Below, piece by piece: positions 46,411 through 58,399 of a stretch of 61,218 nucleotides of DNA; position 1 is the stretch's first letter; every line of letters begins with the position of its first letter. A program made the position numbers and the translations under genes. The notes beneath the pieces are model-generated. The model searched no databases. It was not told where the DNA came from and saw nothing but the letters and a program-made list of their open reading frames with translations. Source of the stretch: Shewanella sp. AS1 (lineage in GTDB: Bacteria > Pseudomonadota > Gammaproteobacteria > Enterobacterales > Shewanellaceae). The stretch spans positions 1-61,218 of the forward strand of contig NZ_JAKCLJ010000016.1 in assembly GCF_021412565.1 (NCBI RefSeq), given 5' to 3'.

Positions 46411-47490
46411 ATGACCGCTTCTTCCCATCGCCCAGCGGCGAAAAACAAGGCCGTGAAACCTCGCACTGTTAAAGCCAGAGCGCCTAAAGCCGGTGCGCCT
46501 AAAGCCGGTGCGGCGACCCGTCGTGCCAAGGGGCTGCATCCGCGTAATCTGCATAATCAGGGCTATGATTTTCATGCCCTGAAAAAGGCGACCCCAGAGC
46601 TGGCTGACTTTGTGCGCCCCAATCCCTACGGTAACGACAGCATAGATTTTAGCGATCCCCAGGCGGTAAAGTGTCTTAATTTGGCCTTACTGCGGCTGCA
46701 TTATGGTCTGAATTATTGGGATATTCCTAAAGGGTTTCTCTGCCCGCCCATACCAGGACGGGTGGATTATCTACACTATCTGGCGGATCTGCTCGCCAGC
46801 GATAGACCAAAAGGAAAAGGCAAACCGCCCAAGGGAGCAAAAATCTCGGGTCTGGATATAGGGACGGGCGCTAACGGCATCTATCCTATTCTGGGGAGCC
46901 AGAGCTACGGCTGGCGCTTTGTGGGTAGCGATATTAATCGCCTCGCCCTAGATAATCTACAGGAGATCATCGCCAATAATCCTGGGCTGCAGGGCAAGCT
47001 TGAGCTACGCCACCAGGCCGATCCTAAGCAGATTTTTGCTGGCATTTTGACGCCGGATGACAGGTTCGATTTCACCCTGTGTAATCCTCCGTTTCATGCC
47101 TCTCAAGCTGAGGCCGAGAGTGGCAGCCAGCGTAAACTGAAGAATCTGGCGGTGAACAGACAGGCTAAAGGTCATCATAAACAGGGTGTTAAGGGCGATA
47201 AACTTAACTTTGGCGGCCAGCAGCCCGAGCTCTGGTGTGAGGGTGGCGAGCAGCGATTCTTGCTGGATATGATTGCCGAAAGTGCGTTATACGCCAGTCA
47301 GGTATGCTGGTTTACCAGTCTGGTGTCGAAAAAAGAGAATCTCAAGCCCTGCAATCAGGCGCTCAACCGAGCAGGTGCCCAAGAGGTAAAAGTTCTGGAG
47401 ATGAACCAGGGTAATAAGCTCACACGGGTGCTAGCCTGGAGTTTCTTGAGTCAGGCTCAACGTCAGCTGTGGCAGCAGTACCGACCTTAG
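46411..47490 (+). CDS. rlmF: RlmF, 23S rRNA (adenine1618-N6)-methyltransferase
   Basis: A 359-residue SAM-dependent enzyme with the N6-adenine motif CNPPFHAS near residue 229 and the SAM-binding LDIGTGANGIYPIL. The N-terminal 45 residues are Lys/Arg/Ala rich and contain two perfect tandem 15-base repeats encoding APKAG (46480-46509), likely an RNA-binding basic tail. The core IPGRVDYLHYLADLL is family-typical. Confidence 0.94.
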   Translation: MTASSHRPAAKNKAVKPRTVKARAPKAGAPKAGAATRRAKGLHPRNLHNQGYDFHALKKATPELADFVRPNPYGNDSIDFSDPQAVKCLNLALLRLHYGLNYWDIPKGFLCPPIPGRVDYLHYLADLLASDRPKGKGKPPKGAKISGLDIGTGANGIYPILGSQSYGWRFVGSDINRLALDNLQEIIANNPGLQGKLELRHQADPKQIFAGILTPDDRFDFTLCNPPFHASQAEAESGSQRKLKNLAVNRQAKGHHKQGVKGDKLNFGGQQPELWCEGGEQRFLLDMIAESALYASQVCWFTSLVSKKENLKPCNQALNRAGAQEVKVLEMNQGNKLTRVLAWSFLSQAQRQLWQQYRP

Positions 47491-47512
47491 AGAGTAAACT
47501 TAGTGGCCAGAG

Positions 47513-48955
47513 CTAGTATTTCCAAAAATTAGGGTGGAAGAGCACTGCCACGGTCAGGATCTCCAATCGCCCGAGCAGCATGCCGATAGACAGAGACCAC
47601 TTGGCCACATCGGGCAGGCTGGCAAAATTCCCCGCAGGGCCTATCACAGGTCCCAGTCCCGGCCCCACATTAGTGACGGCCGTGATTGCGCCACTTAGGC
47701 TGGTTGTAGGGTCCAGTCCGCACATCACCAAGATCACAGATAAGATCACTATCACCAGCATAAACAGCAGGATAAAGGCGATTAGCGAGCGGATAATATC
47801 CTCGGTGATCGCTCGGCCGTTATAGCGCTCCTTAAAGATACCATTGGGGTGAAACTGCTGTTTCAACTGCTCGCGCATGATGGCGATGGCTATCTGAAAA
47901 CGGAAAATCTTAATCCCGCCCGAGGTCGAGCCCGAACAGCTTCCTGCAAACATCAGGAAGAGAAAGGCCACATTGGCTAGTGCGCCCCAAGAGGTATAGT
48001 CGGTGAGGCCATAGCCTGTGGTTGTCACCACAGAAACCACGTTAAAACTGGCGAGTCGCAGGGCATCGGCCAGTGCCATCCCCTGATCATGCCATAACCA
48101 GAATGCCAAACTGCCCGAAATAGTGATTAGAAAAATCAGATAGCCTTTGACCTGGGCATCATCCCAGATTTTCACCGAGCGCTGCGTCAGGGTGTGAACG
48201 AACATCAAGAGCGGCAGGCCGCCGGCGGCCATAAACAGGGTGCCGACCCAGTGGGCGCCATTGGAGAAGGCCGCCATGGATCGATCTGAGGTGGAGTAAC
48301 CACCGGTGGAGAGTGTGGTCATCGAATGGTTGATGGCTTGAAACCAGTTCATGCCTGCCGCATGGTAAGCCAGTCCGCAGGCGACAGTAAGACCTATGTA
48401 GACCAGAAACAGCTGTTTGGCCATATCCTGAGTGCGGGGCACGGCTTTGTCACTCCAATCCGATGATTCGGTTCGAAACAGGCGCATACCACCGACGTTG
48501 AGGAAGGGTAGAATCGCCACCGCCATCACGATAAAGCCGATTCCGCCGAGCCATTGCAGCAAAGAGCGCCAGATCAAGATGCTGTGATCCATGGTATCTA
48601 AGCCGGAGAGCACAGTGGAGCCTGTGGTGGTGATACCCGACATGGTCTCAAAAAAAGCATCGGTATAGTTGATACCGTGGTAGAGGGTAAAAGGCATAGC
48701 GGCGAACAGGCTAACAATAAACCAGGTCAGGCTGGTGAGCAGGAACATGTCACGTATGTTGAGGCGCAGGCGGTCGCTGTGTCCCTGATGCATACAGGCG
48801 CTGGCGCAGGTGCCAGTCGCTAATGATGCAATCATAAATGCGCCCACTGTCTCTTCGCCATAGATCAAGGCAAACAGCAGTGGGATAAACATAAAGGCGG
48901 TCAGTGTCGACAGGAACACGCCTAAGATAAAAAGTAATGGTCGTATGTTTAGCAT
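47513..48955 (-). CDS. trkH: TrkH, K+ uptake channel subunit
   Basis: A 480-residue membrane protein with four membrane-pore-membrane repeats. Selectivity segments are seen as TTGSTVL, TLSTGGYS, VTTTGYGLTDY and TNVGPGLGPV. Works with the regulator TrkA, encoded just upstream, to take up K+. The two are 26 bases apart and surely co-transcribed. Confidence 0.97.
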   Translation of the reverse strand: MLNIRPLLFILGVFLSTLTAFMFIPLLFALIYGEETVGAFMIASLATGTCASACMHQGHSDRLRLNIRDMFLLTSLTWFIVSLFAAMPFTLYHGINYTDAFFETMSGITTTGSTVLSGLDTMDHSILIWRSLLQWLGGIGFIVMAVAILPFLNVGGMRLFRTESSDWSDKAVPRTQDMAKQLFLVYIGLTVACGLAYHAAGMNWFQAINHSMTTLSTGGYSTSDRSMAAFSNGAHWVGTLFMAAGGLPLLMFVHTLTQRSVKIWDDAQVKGYLIFLITISGSLAFWLWHDQGMALADALRLASFNVVSVVTTTGYGLTDYTSWGALANVAFLFLMFAGSCSGSTSGGIKIFRFQIAIAIMREQLKQQFHPNGIFKERYNGRAITEDIIRSLIAFILLFMLVIVILSVILVMCGLDPTTSLSGAITAVTNVGPGLGPVIGPAGNFASLPDVAKWSLSIGMLLGRLEILTVAVLFHPNFWKY

Positions 48956-48981
48956 TGCAGCCGCCGGACCAGGTTCAGTGG

Positions 48982-50391
48982 TTAGAAGAAGAAGGCGCTG
49001 GGTTGGAACAGCTTTTCAACTTCGCCGACAAATTTCTTGTTCACTAAGAATAAGATAACGTGATCTCCCTGTTCAATAACCGTTTTGTCATGGGCCATTA
49101 AGACCTGTTCGTCGCGCACTATTGCCCCTATGGTTGTGCCTGGCGGCAGTTTAATGTCGCCTATCTGTTTGCCCACTACTCTGGAGGTGTTGGCATCGCC
49201 GTGGGCAATCGCTTCAATCGCCTCGGCCGCGCCGCGTCTTAATGAGTAGACGTTACAGATATCCCCTTGACGAATATGGGTCAACAGGGCGGAGATGGTG
49301 GCTTGCTGGGGCGAGATGGCGATATCGATATTGGCTTCCTGAACGATATCCACATAGGCTTCACGCTGGATCAGCACCATCACCTTCTTGGCACCCATAC
49401 GCTTAGCCAGCAGGGCCGCCATGATGTTGGCCTCATCATCGTTGGTGACAGCAATAAACACGTCTGTCTGGTCGATATGCTCTTCGAGCAGCAACTCCTG
49501 ATCCGACGCATCGCCACAGAAGACTGTGGTGTTGTCCAGTTGTTCTGACAGGGCCTCGGCGCGATCTTGTCTGTGCTCGATCAGTTTAACCGCATGATTA
49601 CGTTGTAGCTGTTTGGCCAAGCCTAAGCCGATATTGCCGCCACCGGCGATCATTATGTTGCGATAGCTGTTGTCTAGCTTCTGCATCTCGCTCATTACCG
49701 CTCGCACATGGCGGCTGTCGGCCACGAAAAACACCTCATCATCGGCCTCGATAATTGTGGTGCCTCTGGGCATGATGGGCTTGCCTTGGCGGAAGATGGC
49801 CGCTACCCGGGTATCGATATTGGGCATATGCTCACGCAGGGCTGCCAAGGCGTTACCCACGAGGGGGCCGCCATAGTAAGCGCGCACCGCCACCAGACTG
49901 AGTCTGCCATCGGCAAATTCGAGCACCTGCAATGCCCCAGGATACTCCACCAGACGGCGGATATAAGAGGTGACTAGCTGCTCTGGTGCGATCAATTCAT
50001 CTATGATAAAACCGCCGCGGGTACGGTTGTCGCTGTTTTTGGTTTCACTGTCGATAAAGAGTTCGTTGCGGCGGGAGAGGTATTGCTCCGAGCGGATACG
50101 AGCGATCTTGGTCGGGGTGCCAAACAGGGTGTAGGCCATCTGGCAGGCGGCCATGTTGCACTCGTCACTGTTGGTCACGGCAATTAACATATCGGCATCT
50201 TCGGCGCCGGCATCTTTGAGTACGCCGGGGTGAGCACCATGGCCAAGCACAACACGAAGATCGTACTTGTCCTGCAAGGAGCGCAGCCTATCCCTGTCGT
50301 TATCCACGATAGTGATATCGTTGTTTTCACCAACCAGGTTTTCGGCCAATGTGCCGCCCACCTGGCCTGCACCTAATATGATAATTTTCAT
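48982..50391 (-). CDS. trkA: TrkA, NAD-binding regulator of K+ uptake
   Basis: A 469-residue peripheral protein made of two RCK units. [13 protein letters not shown] at the start and [15 protein letters not shown] near residue 238 are the two nucleotide-binding loops, each followed by a TrkA-C domain. About ten residues longer than E. coli TrkA, ending in LFQPSAFFF. It sits between rsmB (eight bases) and trkH. Confidence 0.97.
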   Translation of the reverse strand: MKIIILGAGQVGGTLAENLVGENNDITIVDNDRDRLRSLQDKYDLRVVLGHGAHPGVLKDAGAEDADMLIAVTNSDECNMAACQMAYTLFGTPTKIARIRSEQYLSRRNELFIDSETKNSDNRTRGGFIIDELIAPEQLVTSYIRRLVEYPGALQVLEFADGRLSLVAVRAYYGGPLVGNALAALREHMPNIDTRVAAIFRQGKPIMPRGTTIIEADDEVFFVADSRHVRAVMSEMQKLDNSYRNIMIAGGGNIGLGLAKQLQRNHAVKLIEHRQDRAEALSEQLDNTTVFCGDASDQELLLEEHIDQTDVFIAVTNDDEANIMAALLAKRMGAKKVMVLIQREAYVDIVQEANIDIAISPQQATISALLTHIRQGDICNVYSLRRGAAEAIEAIAHGDANTSRVVGKQIGDIKLPPGTTIGAIVRDEQVLMAHDKTVIEQGDHVILFLVNKKFVGEVEKLFQPSAFFF

Positions 50392-50399
50392 CTATTACC

Positions 50400-51680
50400 T
50401 TATCCCTTAATCAGGCGAGCATAATAAAACCCGTCCATATTGTCCTGCCCTGGCGTAATTTGCCAGCCAATTTCATCGCCCTGGGGTTGCTGGGCAATGG
50501 GGACGAGTGTCGCATCCGGGGTTCTCGCCAAAAACGCACTGACTTGCTGGGCATTTTCCTGGGGTAAAATGGAGCAAGTTGCATATAGCAGTGTGCCACC
50601 AGGTTTTAGCCACTGCCAGCAATGATCTAAAATTTGTGCCTGTAATTTTGCTAACTCTTCAATGTCGGCCGATTTACGTAACCATTTGATATCTGGGTGA
50701 CGACGTATCACCCCTGTGGCGGAGCAGGGCGCATCGAGCAGGATACGATCGAACTTATCCCCTTGCCACCAGGCGTCAATATTGGCGGCATCGCCGTGAA
50801 TGACTTGGGCGGTTAAGCCTAAACGATCCAGATTTTGCTGCACTCGCGCTAGGCGCTTGGCGTCGAAATCGACGGCCACCAGATCTATGCTTGCTTCACT
50901 TTCCAGCAGATGACAGGTCTTGCCACCGGGCGCAGCGCAGGCATCGAGGATCAACTCCTTGGGCTCGGGGGCTAAGAGGGTCGCCGCCCACTGGGCCGCA
51001 CCATCTTGCACAGAGGCGGCGCCTTCACTGAATCTGGGCAGCAGAGTCACATCGGTTGCCTTATCCAGCAGGATGGCATTGTCGCTGTTACCTTTTGATG
51101 CGCCGATTTCCAGCTGTGCTAGCTCGGCGAGATAGGTATCCCGTGATTGGCGCAGGGCATTGTTTCTCAGCCACATGGGCGGGCGCTGATGGCTCTCTTC
51201 TATTATGTTTTCCCAGCTATCTGGATAGGCTTCTTGCAAGCGTTTGATTAACCAGGCTGGTGTATTGAAAGCCAGGGTATCGTTTTCTGTCGGTAGAGGT
51301 TTGTCATTGCGCTGCAGGTTTCGAAGTACGCCGTTGACCACCTTGACCAGACCCTCAAACTTGAGCTGACGACAGGCCTCGGCGGTTTCAGAGATAGCCG
51401 CGTGAGCCGGAATGCGGGTGAAATAAAGTTGATAGCAGCCGATCAGCAGCAGCTGGTGGACTATGCGCTGCTTGCCTTTCATCGGTTTGTTCATGCAGTC
51501 GCTGACCAGCTTGTCCAGCTGGGGCAAATGACGCATCACACCGTAGCAGAGCTCCGCAAGTAGGGCTTTATCTTTACCACTGCTGAGTTTTTGTTGCTGT
51601 TCGGGTAGGGCGACTGAGAGTGAGACTCCCTTCTCCAATACCTGAAACACGGCTTTGGCGGCTAAGGCGCGTAGATTCAT
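50400..51680 (-). CDS. rsmB: RsmB, 16S rRNA (cytosine967-C5)-methyltransferase
   Basis: A 426-residue protein: N-terminal NusB-like domain (about 1-140), then the SAM-dependent m5C domain with [35 protein letters not shown] (active-site Cys) and [17 protein letters not shown] (second Cys). The ATG overlaps the fmt stop by four bases, so translation is coupled. Confidence 0.97.
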   Translation of the reverse strand: MNLRALAAKAVFQVLEKGVSLSVALPEQQQKLSSGKDKALLAELCYGVMRHLPQLDKLVSDCMNKPMKGKQRIVHQLLLIGCYQLYFTRIPAHAAISETAEACRQLKFEGLVKVVNGVLRNLQRNDKPLPTENDTLAFNTPAWLIKRLQEAYPDSWENIIEESHQRPPMWLRNNALRQSRDTYLAELAQLEIGASKGNSDNAILLDKATDVTLLPRFSEGAASVQDGAAQWAATLLAPEPKELILDACAAPGGKTCHLLESEASIDLVAVDFDAKRLARVQQNLDRLGLTAQVIHGDAANIDAWWQGDKFDRILLDAPCSATGVIRRHPDIKWLRKSADIEELAKLQAQILDHCWQWLKPGGTLLYATCSILPQENAQQVSAFLARTPDATLVPIAQQPQGDEIGWQITPGQDNMDGFYYARLIKG

Positions 51681-52660
51681 TGGCCGCTTGCCTCTGTGTT
51701 ATCCGTCGCAGCGGGTATCGCCAGCTGAGTGCCAACGGCGAACCAATCGGCGCGGGAGTTGAGAATATCGGCCACCGCCATCGCCTTCTTGCCCGGCAGC
51801 TGCATCATCTGCAGGCTGAGCACGCCGTCAGTCGTGGCAATATCTATGCCCTGTTTATCTGCCGATACTATAGTACCGGGCGCTTGCTTGGCTTGAGTGC
51901 TCTTTACGCTCGCCTGCCAGACCTTGATGCTAGCATCCATGTGGGAAAAGTGGCTCACGGGCCAGGGATTAAAGGCGCGGATCTCACGCCATAACTGCTC
52001 GGCGGGTTTGTTCCAGTCCAGCAGCGCCTCCTCTTTACTGAGCTTTTCGGCGTAGTTGGCCAGAGATTCATCCTGCTTCTCGGCGCTGAGAGTGCCCTGT
52101 GATATGCCTGTCAAAGCCTCTATTAAGGCTTCTGGCCCTTGTTGCGCCAGTTTTTCATACAGGGTGGCCGAGGTATCTGTATCTTGGATTGGCAGCTCAG
52201 TCTTAAGCAGCATATCGCCTGTATCCAGGCCGATATCCATCTGCATTATGGTGACGCCTGTTACCTTGTCGCCGGCCCAGAGCGCCCTTTGGATCGGCGC
52301 GGCGCCGCGCCAGCGCGGCAGAATCGAGCCATGAACATTGATGCAGCCCAGTCTTGGGGTGTCGAGTACCACTTTAGGTAAGATAAGGCCGTAGGCGACC
52401 ACCACCATAATATCGGCGTTGAGGGCGGCAAGCTCTGCCTGGGCTTCTTCATTTCGCAGACTGACAGGCTGGTAGACGGGAATGTCATGTTCCAGCGCCA
52501 CTGCTTTTACCGGGCTGGCCTGAAGCTTCTTGCCGCGACCGGCGGGTCTGTCGGGCTGAGAGTAGACGCCGATAACCTTGTGCTCTGATCCGATAAGCGC
52601 TTGCAGATGACGTGCGGCAAAATCCGGGGTACCCGCAAAAACAATCTTGAGTGGTTTCAA
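51677..52660 (-). CDS. fmt: Fmt, methionyl-tRNA formyltransferase
   Basis: A 327-residue enzyme that formylates initiator Met-t[22 protein letters not shown] at the start, the catalytic [18 protein letters not shown] and the C-terminal domain with FNPWPVSHF are typical. The true start is TTG with AAGGA upstream: the ATG further up would add 35 unconserved residues overlapping def. Seven bases after def. Confidence 0.95.
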   Translation of the reverse strand: MKPLKIVFAGTPDFAARHLQALIGSEHKVIGVYSQPDRPAGRGKKLQASPVKAVALEHDIPVYQPVSLRNEEAQAELAALNADIMVVVAYGLILPKVVLDTPRLGCINVHGSILPRWRGAAPIQRALWAGDKVTGVTIMQMDIGLDTGDMLLKTELPIQDTDTSATLYEKLAQQGPEALIEALTGISQGTLSAEKQDESLANYAEKLSKEEALLDWNKPAEQLWREIRAFNPWPVSHFSHMDASIKVWQASVKSTQAKQAPGTIVSADKQGIDIATTDGVLSLQMMQLPGKKAMAVADILNSRADWFAVGTQLAIPAATDNTEASGQ

Positions 52661-52667
52661 ATGGAAC

Positions 52668-53180
52668 TTATCCTTGTTTAGCTTCGAGACGGGCGTTCTT
52701 TTCCAGCTTCTGTTTGATGCGCTGACGTTTGAGTGGCGACAGATAGTCGACAAACAACTTGCCATTTAGGTGGTCGAGTTCATGTTGCAGACAGATGGCA
52801 AACAGCCCATCAGCCTCTAATGTGAACTCGTTGCCGTGACTATCCAGCGCCTTAATAGTGACAAACTCGGCACGATCCACCTTGGCGTAGATGCCTGGCA
52901 CAGACAAACAGCCTTCTTCGTTACAAAATTGACCGCTCTTTTCGATGATCTCCAGGTTGATAAAGACCTTAGGGCGCTCAATTTCATCCTGTAGGTCCAT
53001 GACGATTAATTGATGGTGGTAATCGACCTGAGTTGCAGCCAGGCCTATGCCTTTCTCTTCGTACATGGTTTCGAACATGTCATCAATTTGAGTTTGTAGC
53101 TCGGAATCGAATTTTGTTACCGGTTTCGCAATTGTGCGCAAACGTTCGTCAGGAAAGCGTAAAACTTTTAATAAACTCAT
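52668..53180 (-). CDS. def: Def, peptide deformylase
   Basis: A 170-residue metalloenzyme that removes the N-formyl group from nascent proteins. All three motifs are present: GIGLAATQ (I), EEGCLSVP with the Cys ligand (II), and [14 protein letters not shown] with HEXXH (III). First gene of the def-fmt-rsmB-trkA-trkH operon, divergent from the LysM gene. Confidence 0.98.
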   Translation of the reverse strand: MSLLKVLRFPDERLRTIAKPVTKFDSELQTQIDDMFETMYEEKGIGLAATQVDYHHQLIVMDLQDEIERPKVFINLEIIEKSGQFCNEEGCLSVPGIYAKVDRAEFVTIKALDSHGNEFTLEADGLFAICLQHELDHLNGKLFVDYLSPLKRQRIKQKLEKNARLEAKQG

Positions 53181-53305
53181 ACATAAACTCTTAACAAGTC
53201 TGTCAAATTTGGGCCAGTTGGTTATACTGACCTAGGCTAATAGATTAATTTTAATCCTTAGTGGCACTCAATAACAGTAAAAGCTCGATTTAAAGGGCAA
53301 ACAGC

Positions 53306-54403
53306 ATGGATACCCCCATGAAACGATTAATTTTCCTTGCGTTAACGATTTTAAGTTGTTCTTTGGTACAGGCGGATACTCTGACATTGAAGTCTGGGCA
53401 TCCCGATTCATACGTAGTCAAAAAGGGCGATACCCTCTGGGATATCTCGGCCCATTTTCTTAAAGATCCCTGGCGCTGGCCTAAGCTTTGGGGCGCAAAT
53501 CCTCAGATAGCCAACCCACACCTTATCTACCCTGGTGACAGGCTGACTCTGGTATTTATCGATGGTGAGCCAAGATTAGTGGTGAAACCTCATATTCGTA
53601 AGAGTCCAGAAGGGCGGACGCAATCTAAAGACGGGGCAATTCCAGCAATCGACCTCTCTCTGATTGAACCTTATTTGGTCAATAACCGTGTGGTTGATGG
53701 CGAGTGGTTTGAAGAGCAACCTATGGTGATGGGGGGCGAGAGCGAGTCCAAGCACCATGTGATGGACGATATCATCTATGTACAGGCCGAGCTTCCCGAA
53801 GGGCAAAAGCTGGGAGTCTATGCTCCGGGTCGTCAGTTTACCGATGAAGAGTCAGGGGATGATCTGGGTAAAGAGGTGATCCTAACCGCTAGCGGCCGGG
53901 TGATCGAGTCTGGCCCAATCTCTAAGGTGAAGTTGCTGAGTAATCTGCGTGAGACCAAGGCGGGTTATCGCGTGCTTCCTATCGAAGACGATTCGCTGAT
54001 GTCGGCTTACTTTATGCCGACTGCGGCCACCATTAACGCATCTGTGCTGGCGTCTGAACGTAAGACCCGGGAGATGGGTAAGTGGGATGTGGTATATATA
54101 GACAAAGGCAGTAACGACGGTGTCGAACCAGGACAGGTTTTCTCCATCTTCCGTGATGGTGTAGGCATAGTGATCAACGGTGAGGGGCAACCGGTTAAGC
54201 CGGAAGATCGCAGTACCTATGAAGATCTGCTATCGAAAATATCTTCCGATAACGAAGTGAAGATGCCCGATATTTACCGTGGTAAGTTAATGGTGTTTAA
54301 ATCCTTTGAACGCGTCAGCATGGGGCTTATCTTAGTCAATGAGAAGCCGGTGCGCGTTAAAGATAAACTGGTGCAACCCGATACCTTGCTGCAGGGTGAA
54401 TAA
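53306..54403 (+). CDS. Exported LysM-domain protein
   Basis: A 365-residue protein with a signal peptide (cleavage after VQA) and one LysM domain (SYVVKKGDTLWDISAHFLKDPWRWP, then IANPHLIYPGDRLTL), expected to bind peptidoglycan. The remaining ~280 residues contain no known catalytic motif. Such LysM proteins sit upstream of dprA in many gammaproteobacteria. Two in-frame ATGs exist four codons apart; GGG spacing favours the first, the signal peptide fits either. Confidence 0.9.
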   Translation: MDTPMKRLIFLALTILSCSLVQADTLTLKSGHPDSYVVKKGDTLWDISAHFLKDPWRWPKLWGANPQIANPHLIYPGDRLTLVFIDGEPRLVVKPHIRKSPEGRTQSKDGAIPAIDLSLIEPYLVNNRVVDGEWFEEQPMVMGGESESKHHVMDDIIYVQAELPEGQKLGVYAPGRQFTDEESGDDLGKEVILTASGRVIESGPISKVKLLSNLRETKAGYRVLPIEDDSLMSAYFMPTAATINASVLASERKTREMGKWDVVYIDKGSNDGVEPGQVFSIFRDGVGIVINGEGQPVKPEDRSTYEDLLSKISSDNEVKMPDIYRGKLMVFKSFERVSMGLILVNEKPVRVKDKLVQPDTLLQGE

Positions 54404-54424
54404 AAGCAATAAACAGGTGACTAG

Positions 54425-55528
54425 ATCGAAACTAAACTGGTCGATTGGCTAGTTGTTTGTGCAGTATCCGGGTTAGGACCAGCCCGGATTAAACAATTGT
54501 TGAATTACATGGATGTAAGCGAACTCAGGCTGAGGTTATCGCATGAACCCCATGTTTTGCCTCTGCCGGAGAAATTCCTCAAAGCATCCTATCACATTGA
54601 TGCCTCCAAGGTTGAGGCCGCTTTGGCCTGGCTAGACAGTGACGAGCATCATCATATCATTACCCAGAGCGATCCCTTTTATCCCTCGCTATTACTGGAA
54701 ATTCCCGATCCACCCCCTCTGTTGTTTGTTAAAGGTGACTCGAGCGCGTTGCTTAAACCTAGCATCGCCATGGTGGGTAGCCGCGCTGCATCTCAAAGTG
54801 GCTTGGCGGTGGGGTATCAGTTATCTCAGGAACTTACACGCAGCGGTTTAGTGATTTGCAGCGGCATGGCTGCAGGCATAGATGGTGCCGCTCATCAGGG
54901 AGCCTTGGATGCTGGCGGCGAGACAGTGGCTGTGCTGGGCACAGGCATAGAGGAGGTTTACCCCAAAAGACATGCGGCTTTGTACCACAAAATACAAGAA
55001 TCTGGCTGTGTTATCAGTGAATTTTGGCCTGATACTAAGGCGTTTGCCGGAAATTTTCCCAAGCGAAATCGCATCATCAGCGGCTTGTCACTTGGAGTGT
55101 TAGTGGTTGAAGCGACTCGAAAAAGTGGCTCGTTGATCACCGCCAGACTGGCATTAGAGCAGGGCCGGGAGGTGTTTGCCGTACCTGGAAATATACTTGC
55201 AGGCGACCATCAAGGCTGTCATGATCTACTGCGTAGCGGCGCAAAATTGGTAGAATCGGCGGTGGATGTCATCGAAGAACTTACCCCTTTATTGCAATTT
55301 CAGCTTGAAGAGTTGCAAAGCCGCCACCATATAAAAGATGAGTTAGCTTCAGATTTGCCATTTTCCTCACTGTTAGCTAGTGTAGGTTATGAGATCACTC
55401 CACTAGATGTAGTGGTTGAACATAGTGGAAAAACGATAGAGCTAGTACTAGAGCAACTGCTTGAACTTGAACTACAAGGTTGGGTTTCAGCTGTACCCGG
55501 TGGTTATGTAAGACTTAAGAGGAGCTAG
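54425..55528 (+). CDS. dprA: DprA, DNA-processing protein (probable ATC start)
   Basis: A 367-residue DNA-binding protein that protects incoming single-stranded DNA and loads RecA. The Rossmann core has [28 protein letters not shown] and [12 protein letters not shown]; a C-terminal winged helix follows. Homologues begin with a helix-hairpin-helix domain (…[13 protein letters not shown]…), encoded here upstream of the first TTG (54497). Its frame opens at ATC 54425, with AGGTGA four bases before it; no ATG, GTG or TTG lies between. A TTG start would give 343 residues and lose that domain. Confidence 0.85.
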   Translation: METKLVDWLVVCAVSGLGPARIKQLLNYMDVSELRLRLSHEPHVLPLPEKFLKASYHIDASKVEAALAWLDSDEHHHIITQSDPFYPSLLLEIPDPPPLLFVKGDSSALLKPSIAMVGSRAASQSGLAVGYQLSQELTRSGLVICSGMAAGIDGAAHQGALDAGGETVAVLGTGIEEVYPKRHAALYHKIQESGCVISEFWPDTKAFAGNFPKRNRIISGLSLGVLVVEATRKSGSLITARLALEQGREVFAVPGNILAGDHQGCHDLLRSGAKLVESAVDVIEELTPLLQFQLEELQSRHHIKDELASDLPFSSLLASVGYEITPLDVVVEHSGKTIELVLEQLLELELQGWVSAVPGGYVRLKRS

Positions 55529-55530
55529 CC

Positions 55531-56004
55531 ATGTTCGATATCCTCATGTATCTATTTGAAAACTATGTCCATAGTGAAGTTGAGTTATTGGTCGATGAAG
55601 ATGAGTTGACTCAAGAACTGACACGCGCGGGCTTTCATCCTTCTGCGATCCTAAAGGCGCTCTCTTGGCTTGAGCATCTGGCCTCTCTTCAAGAGAGTGA
55701 TCAGCCCTACCTGCGCGCACACGCCCCTCAATCCTTCCGTATTTATACAGACAGTGAGATGGATAAACTCGATGTCGAGTGTCGCGGCTTTCTGCTGTTT
55801 TTAGAGCAGATCAAGGTATTGAGCGTCGAAACCCGTGAGATGGTGATCGATCGCGTGATGGAGCTCGATGAGCCCAGCCTGATTTTAGAAGATCTCAAAT
55901 GGGTGATCTTGATGGTGCTGTTCAACTCACCCGGTAATGAATCGGCCTACGAGCAGATGGAAGATCTTATCTTCGAGCAACCCGATGGCGGTTTGCACTC
56001 TTAG
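55531..56004 (+). CDS. smg: Smg (DUF494) protein
   Basis: A 157-residue acidic protein of the Smg family: [26 protein letters not shown] at the start and [20 protein letters not shown] near the end. It is conserved next to dprA, two bases after it, but its biochemical role is not known. Confidence 0.95.
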   Translation: MFDILMYLFENYVHSEVELLVDEDELTQELTRAGFHPSAILKALSWLEHLASLQESDQPYLRAHAPQSFRIYTDSEMDKLDVECRGFLLFLEQIKVLSVETREMVIDRVMELDEPSLILEDLKWVILMVLFNSPGNESAYEQMEDLIFEQPDGGLHS

Positions 56005-56035
56005 GTTGAAGATTTTGCTGTTCAGATGACCAAAT

Positions 56036-56062
56036 AAAGGAGGCGATTTGTCTCCTTTTTTG
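56036..56062 (+). terminator. Terminator after smg
   Basis: AAAGGAG and CTCCTTT stem with a nine-base loop and T-run. Suggests that the zinc-finger gene downstream has its own promoter. Confidence 0.8.
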
Positions 56063-56141
56063 TGTCCGTTAGTGTGGGCAGATTCAATTTCCAACTACTG
56101 GGTAAGCTTGGTAAAATAGTGAAAGATTTTTGGGTGAGAAG

Positions 56142-56705
56142 ATGATGGCTAAAAAAGATCAACTGTTTACTGTTCATGAGCATGCCTTAGAGAAAGAGTA
56201 TGAACTCTGCCCTAAGTGTGGCTCTGAATTGTCGATAAAAAACAGTAAGCATGGTGGTTTTGTCGGTTGTAATAACTATCCGACCTGCGATTATACCCGG
56301 CCTCTGGTTCAGCATGAATCCATCGAAACCCAAGTGATAGAAGGCTCAAGTTGCCCCGAGTGTCAGGCGGAGCTGGCGGTAAAATCCGGGCGTTTTGGCC
56401 TGTTTATCGGTTGCACCCGCTACCCAGAATGTACTCATATCGAGAATCATCATCAGGATGAGTCGGCCCACGCCATCGGCTGCCCAAGTTGCCATAAAGG
56501 CACAATGGAGCACAGAACCAGTCGTTTTGGTAAGAGTTTTTACGCCTGCAGCGCTTACCCTAAATGTAAGTTTTTAGTGAATTATCCACCTGTCGCCGAA
56601 ACCTGCCCCGAGTGCGGACTCGAGATGCTGGTGGAGCGCAAGGGGGCTGCCGGTATGCGCCTCGAGTGCCCGCAGAAGCAGTGTAAATATAAGCGCGCCT
56701 TATAA
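56142..56705 (+). CDS. Topoisomerase I-type C4 zinc-finger protein (YrdD-like)
   Basis: A 187-residue protein made of four C4 zinc-finger units like those at the end of DNA topoisomerase I, each CPxCx…GxFxGCxxYPxC. The last ends with CPQKQCKYKRAL. It lacks a topoisomerase catalytic domain, so a DNA or RNA binding role is likely. Two ATGs in a row; an in-frame TTG upstream is less likely. Position between smg and tsaC matches E. coli yrdD. Confidence 0.9.
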   Translation: MMAKKDQLFTVHEHALEKEYELCPKCGSELSIKNSKHGGFVGCNNYPTCDYTRPLVQHESIETQVIEGSSCPECQAELAVKSGRFGLFIGCTRYPECTHIENHHQDESAHAIGCPSCHKGTMEHRTSRFGKSFYACSAYPKCKFLVNYPPVAETCPECGLEMLVERKGAAGMRLECPQKQCKYKRAL

Positions 56706-56802
56706 GTGCCTGCTGCCATTGTCAGCATTAGCTATCTCTGTATAATCACCAGCCATTGAAGTGATAATCTTTCTCATCAATCTGATATCAAGGTTAGAGT
56801 AA

Positions 56803-57360
56803 ATGTTGCAAGTTGAGCCGAGTGCCGTTGTCGATCTTGTGTTACAAGGCGGCGTTATCGCCTATCCCACCGAAGCTGTGTATGGATTGGGCTGCGATCC
56901 CGATAATGAGGCCGCGATCGGTAAGTTATTGGAGCTGAAACAACGTCCTTGGCAGAAGGGGCTAATCCTAGTCGCCAGCGATTTTGCCCAGTTAACCGAC
57001 TATGTCGACACAGACAAGCTAACACCCGAGCAGTTACAGAATGCCTTGGATAAATGGCCCGGGCCTTTTACCTTTATCATGCCGATCAAGGCGGAAATAT
57101 CGCCCCTGTTATGCGGCCAATTTAACTCCCTTGCGGTGCGGGTCTCGAATCATCCTGGTGTGCAGGCGCTATGCAAGGCATTGGGTAAACCCATAGTCTC
57201 TACCAGTGCCAACCTGACAGGTGAGGAACCTGCCATGACGGCCGATGAGGTGCAGCGTCAGTTTGAAGGTAAGATTGCCGCCCTGGTTTCGGGCAGCCTG
57301 GGTGCCGAGCCTAAGCCATCGACCATTATTGATGCCATTAGCGGCAACATCTTACGATAA
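56803..57360 (+). CDS. tsaC: TsaC, threonylcarbamoyl-AMP synthase
   Basis: A 185-residue Sua5/YrdC enzyme that makes threonylcarbamoyl-AMP for the t6A37 modification of ANN-decoding tRNAs. Marks: [42 protein letters not shown] and the [12 protein letters not shown] block. Short TsaC form without a Sua5 C-terminal domain. hemF follows after 30 bases. Confidence 0.95.
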   Translation: MLQVEPSAVVDLVLQGGVIAYPTEAVYGLGCDPDNEAAIGKLLELKQRPWQKGLILVASDFAQLTDYVDTDKLTPEQLQNALDKWPGPFTFIMPIKAEISPLLCGQFNSLAVRVSNHPGVQALCKALGKPIVSTSANLTGEEPAMTADEVQRQFEGKIAALVSGSLGAEPKPSTIIDAISGNILR

Positions 57361-58302
<942 letters not shown>

Positions 58303-58317
58303 TCTGATATCGCATTG

Positions 58318-58355
58318 AAAAAGGGCTCATTGTCGTGCACAGTGAGCCCTTTTTG
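58318..58355. terminator. Bidirectional terminator between hemF and globin gene
   Basis: AAAAAGGGCTCA and TGAGCCCTTTTT form a 12-pair stem with a longer loop. T-runs on both strands. Confidence 0.93.
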
Positions 58356-58399
58356 TTAGCAGTATTTTGTCGATTGCCGACTTTTCCCCAGAATTAGTA

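Noticed and set aside
47513..50391. TrkA with a frameshifted, elongated C-terminus
   Set aside because: The extra residues are few, the two RCK units are intact, and the frame has no disruption.
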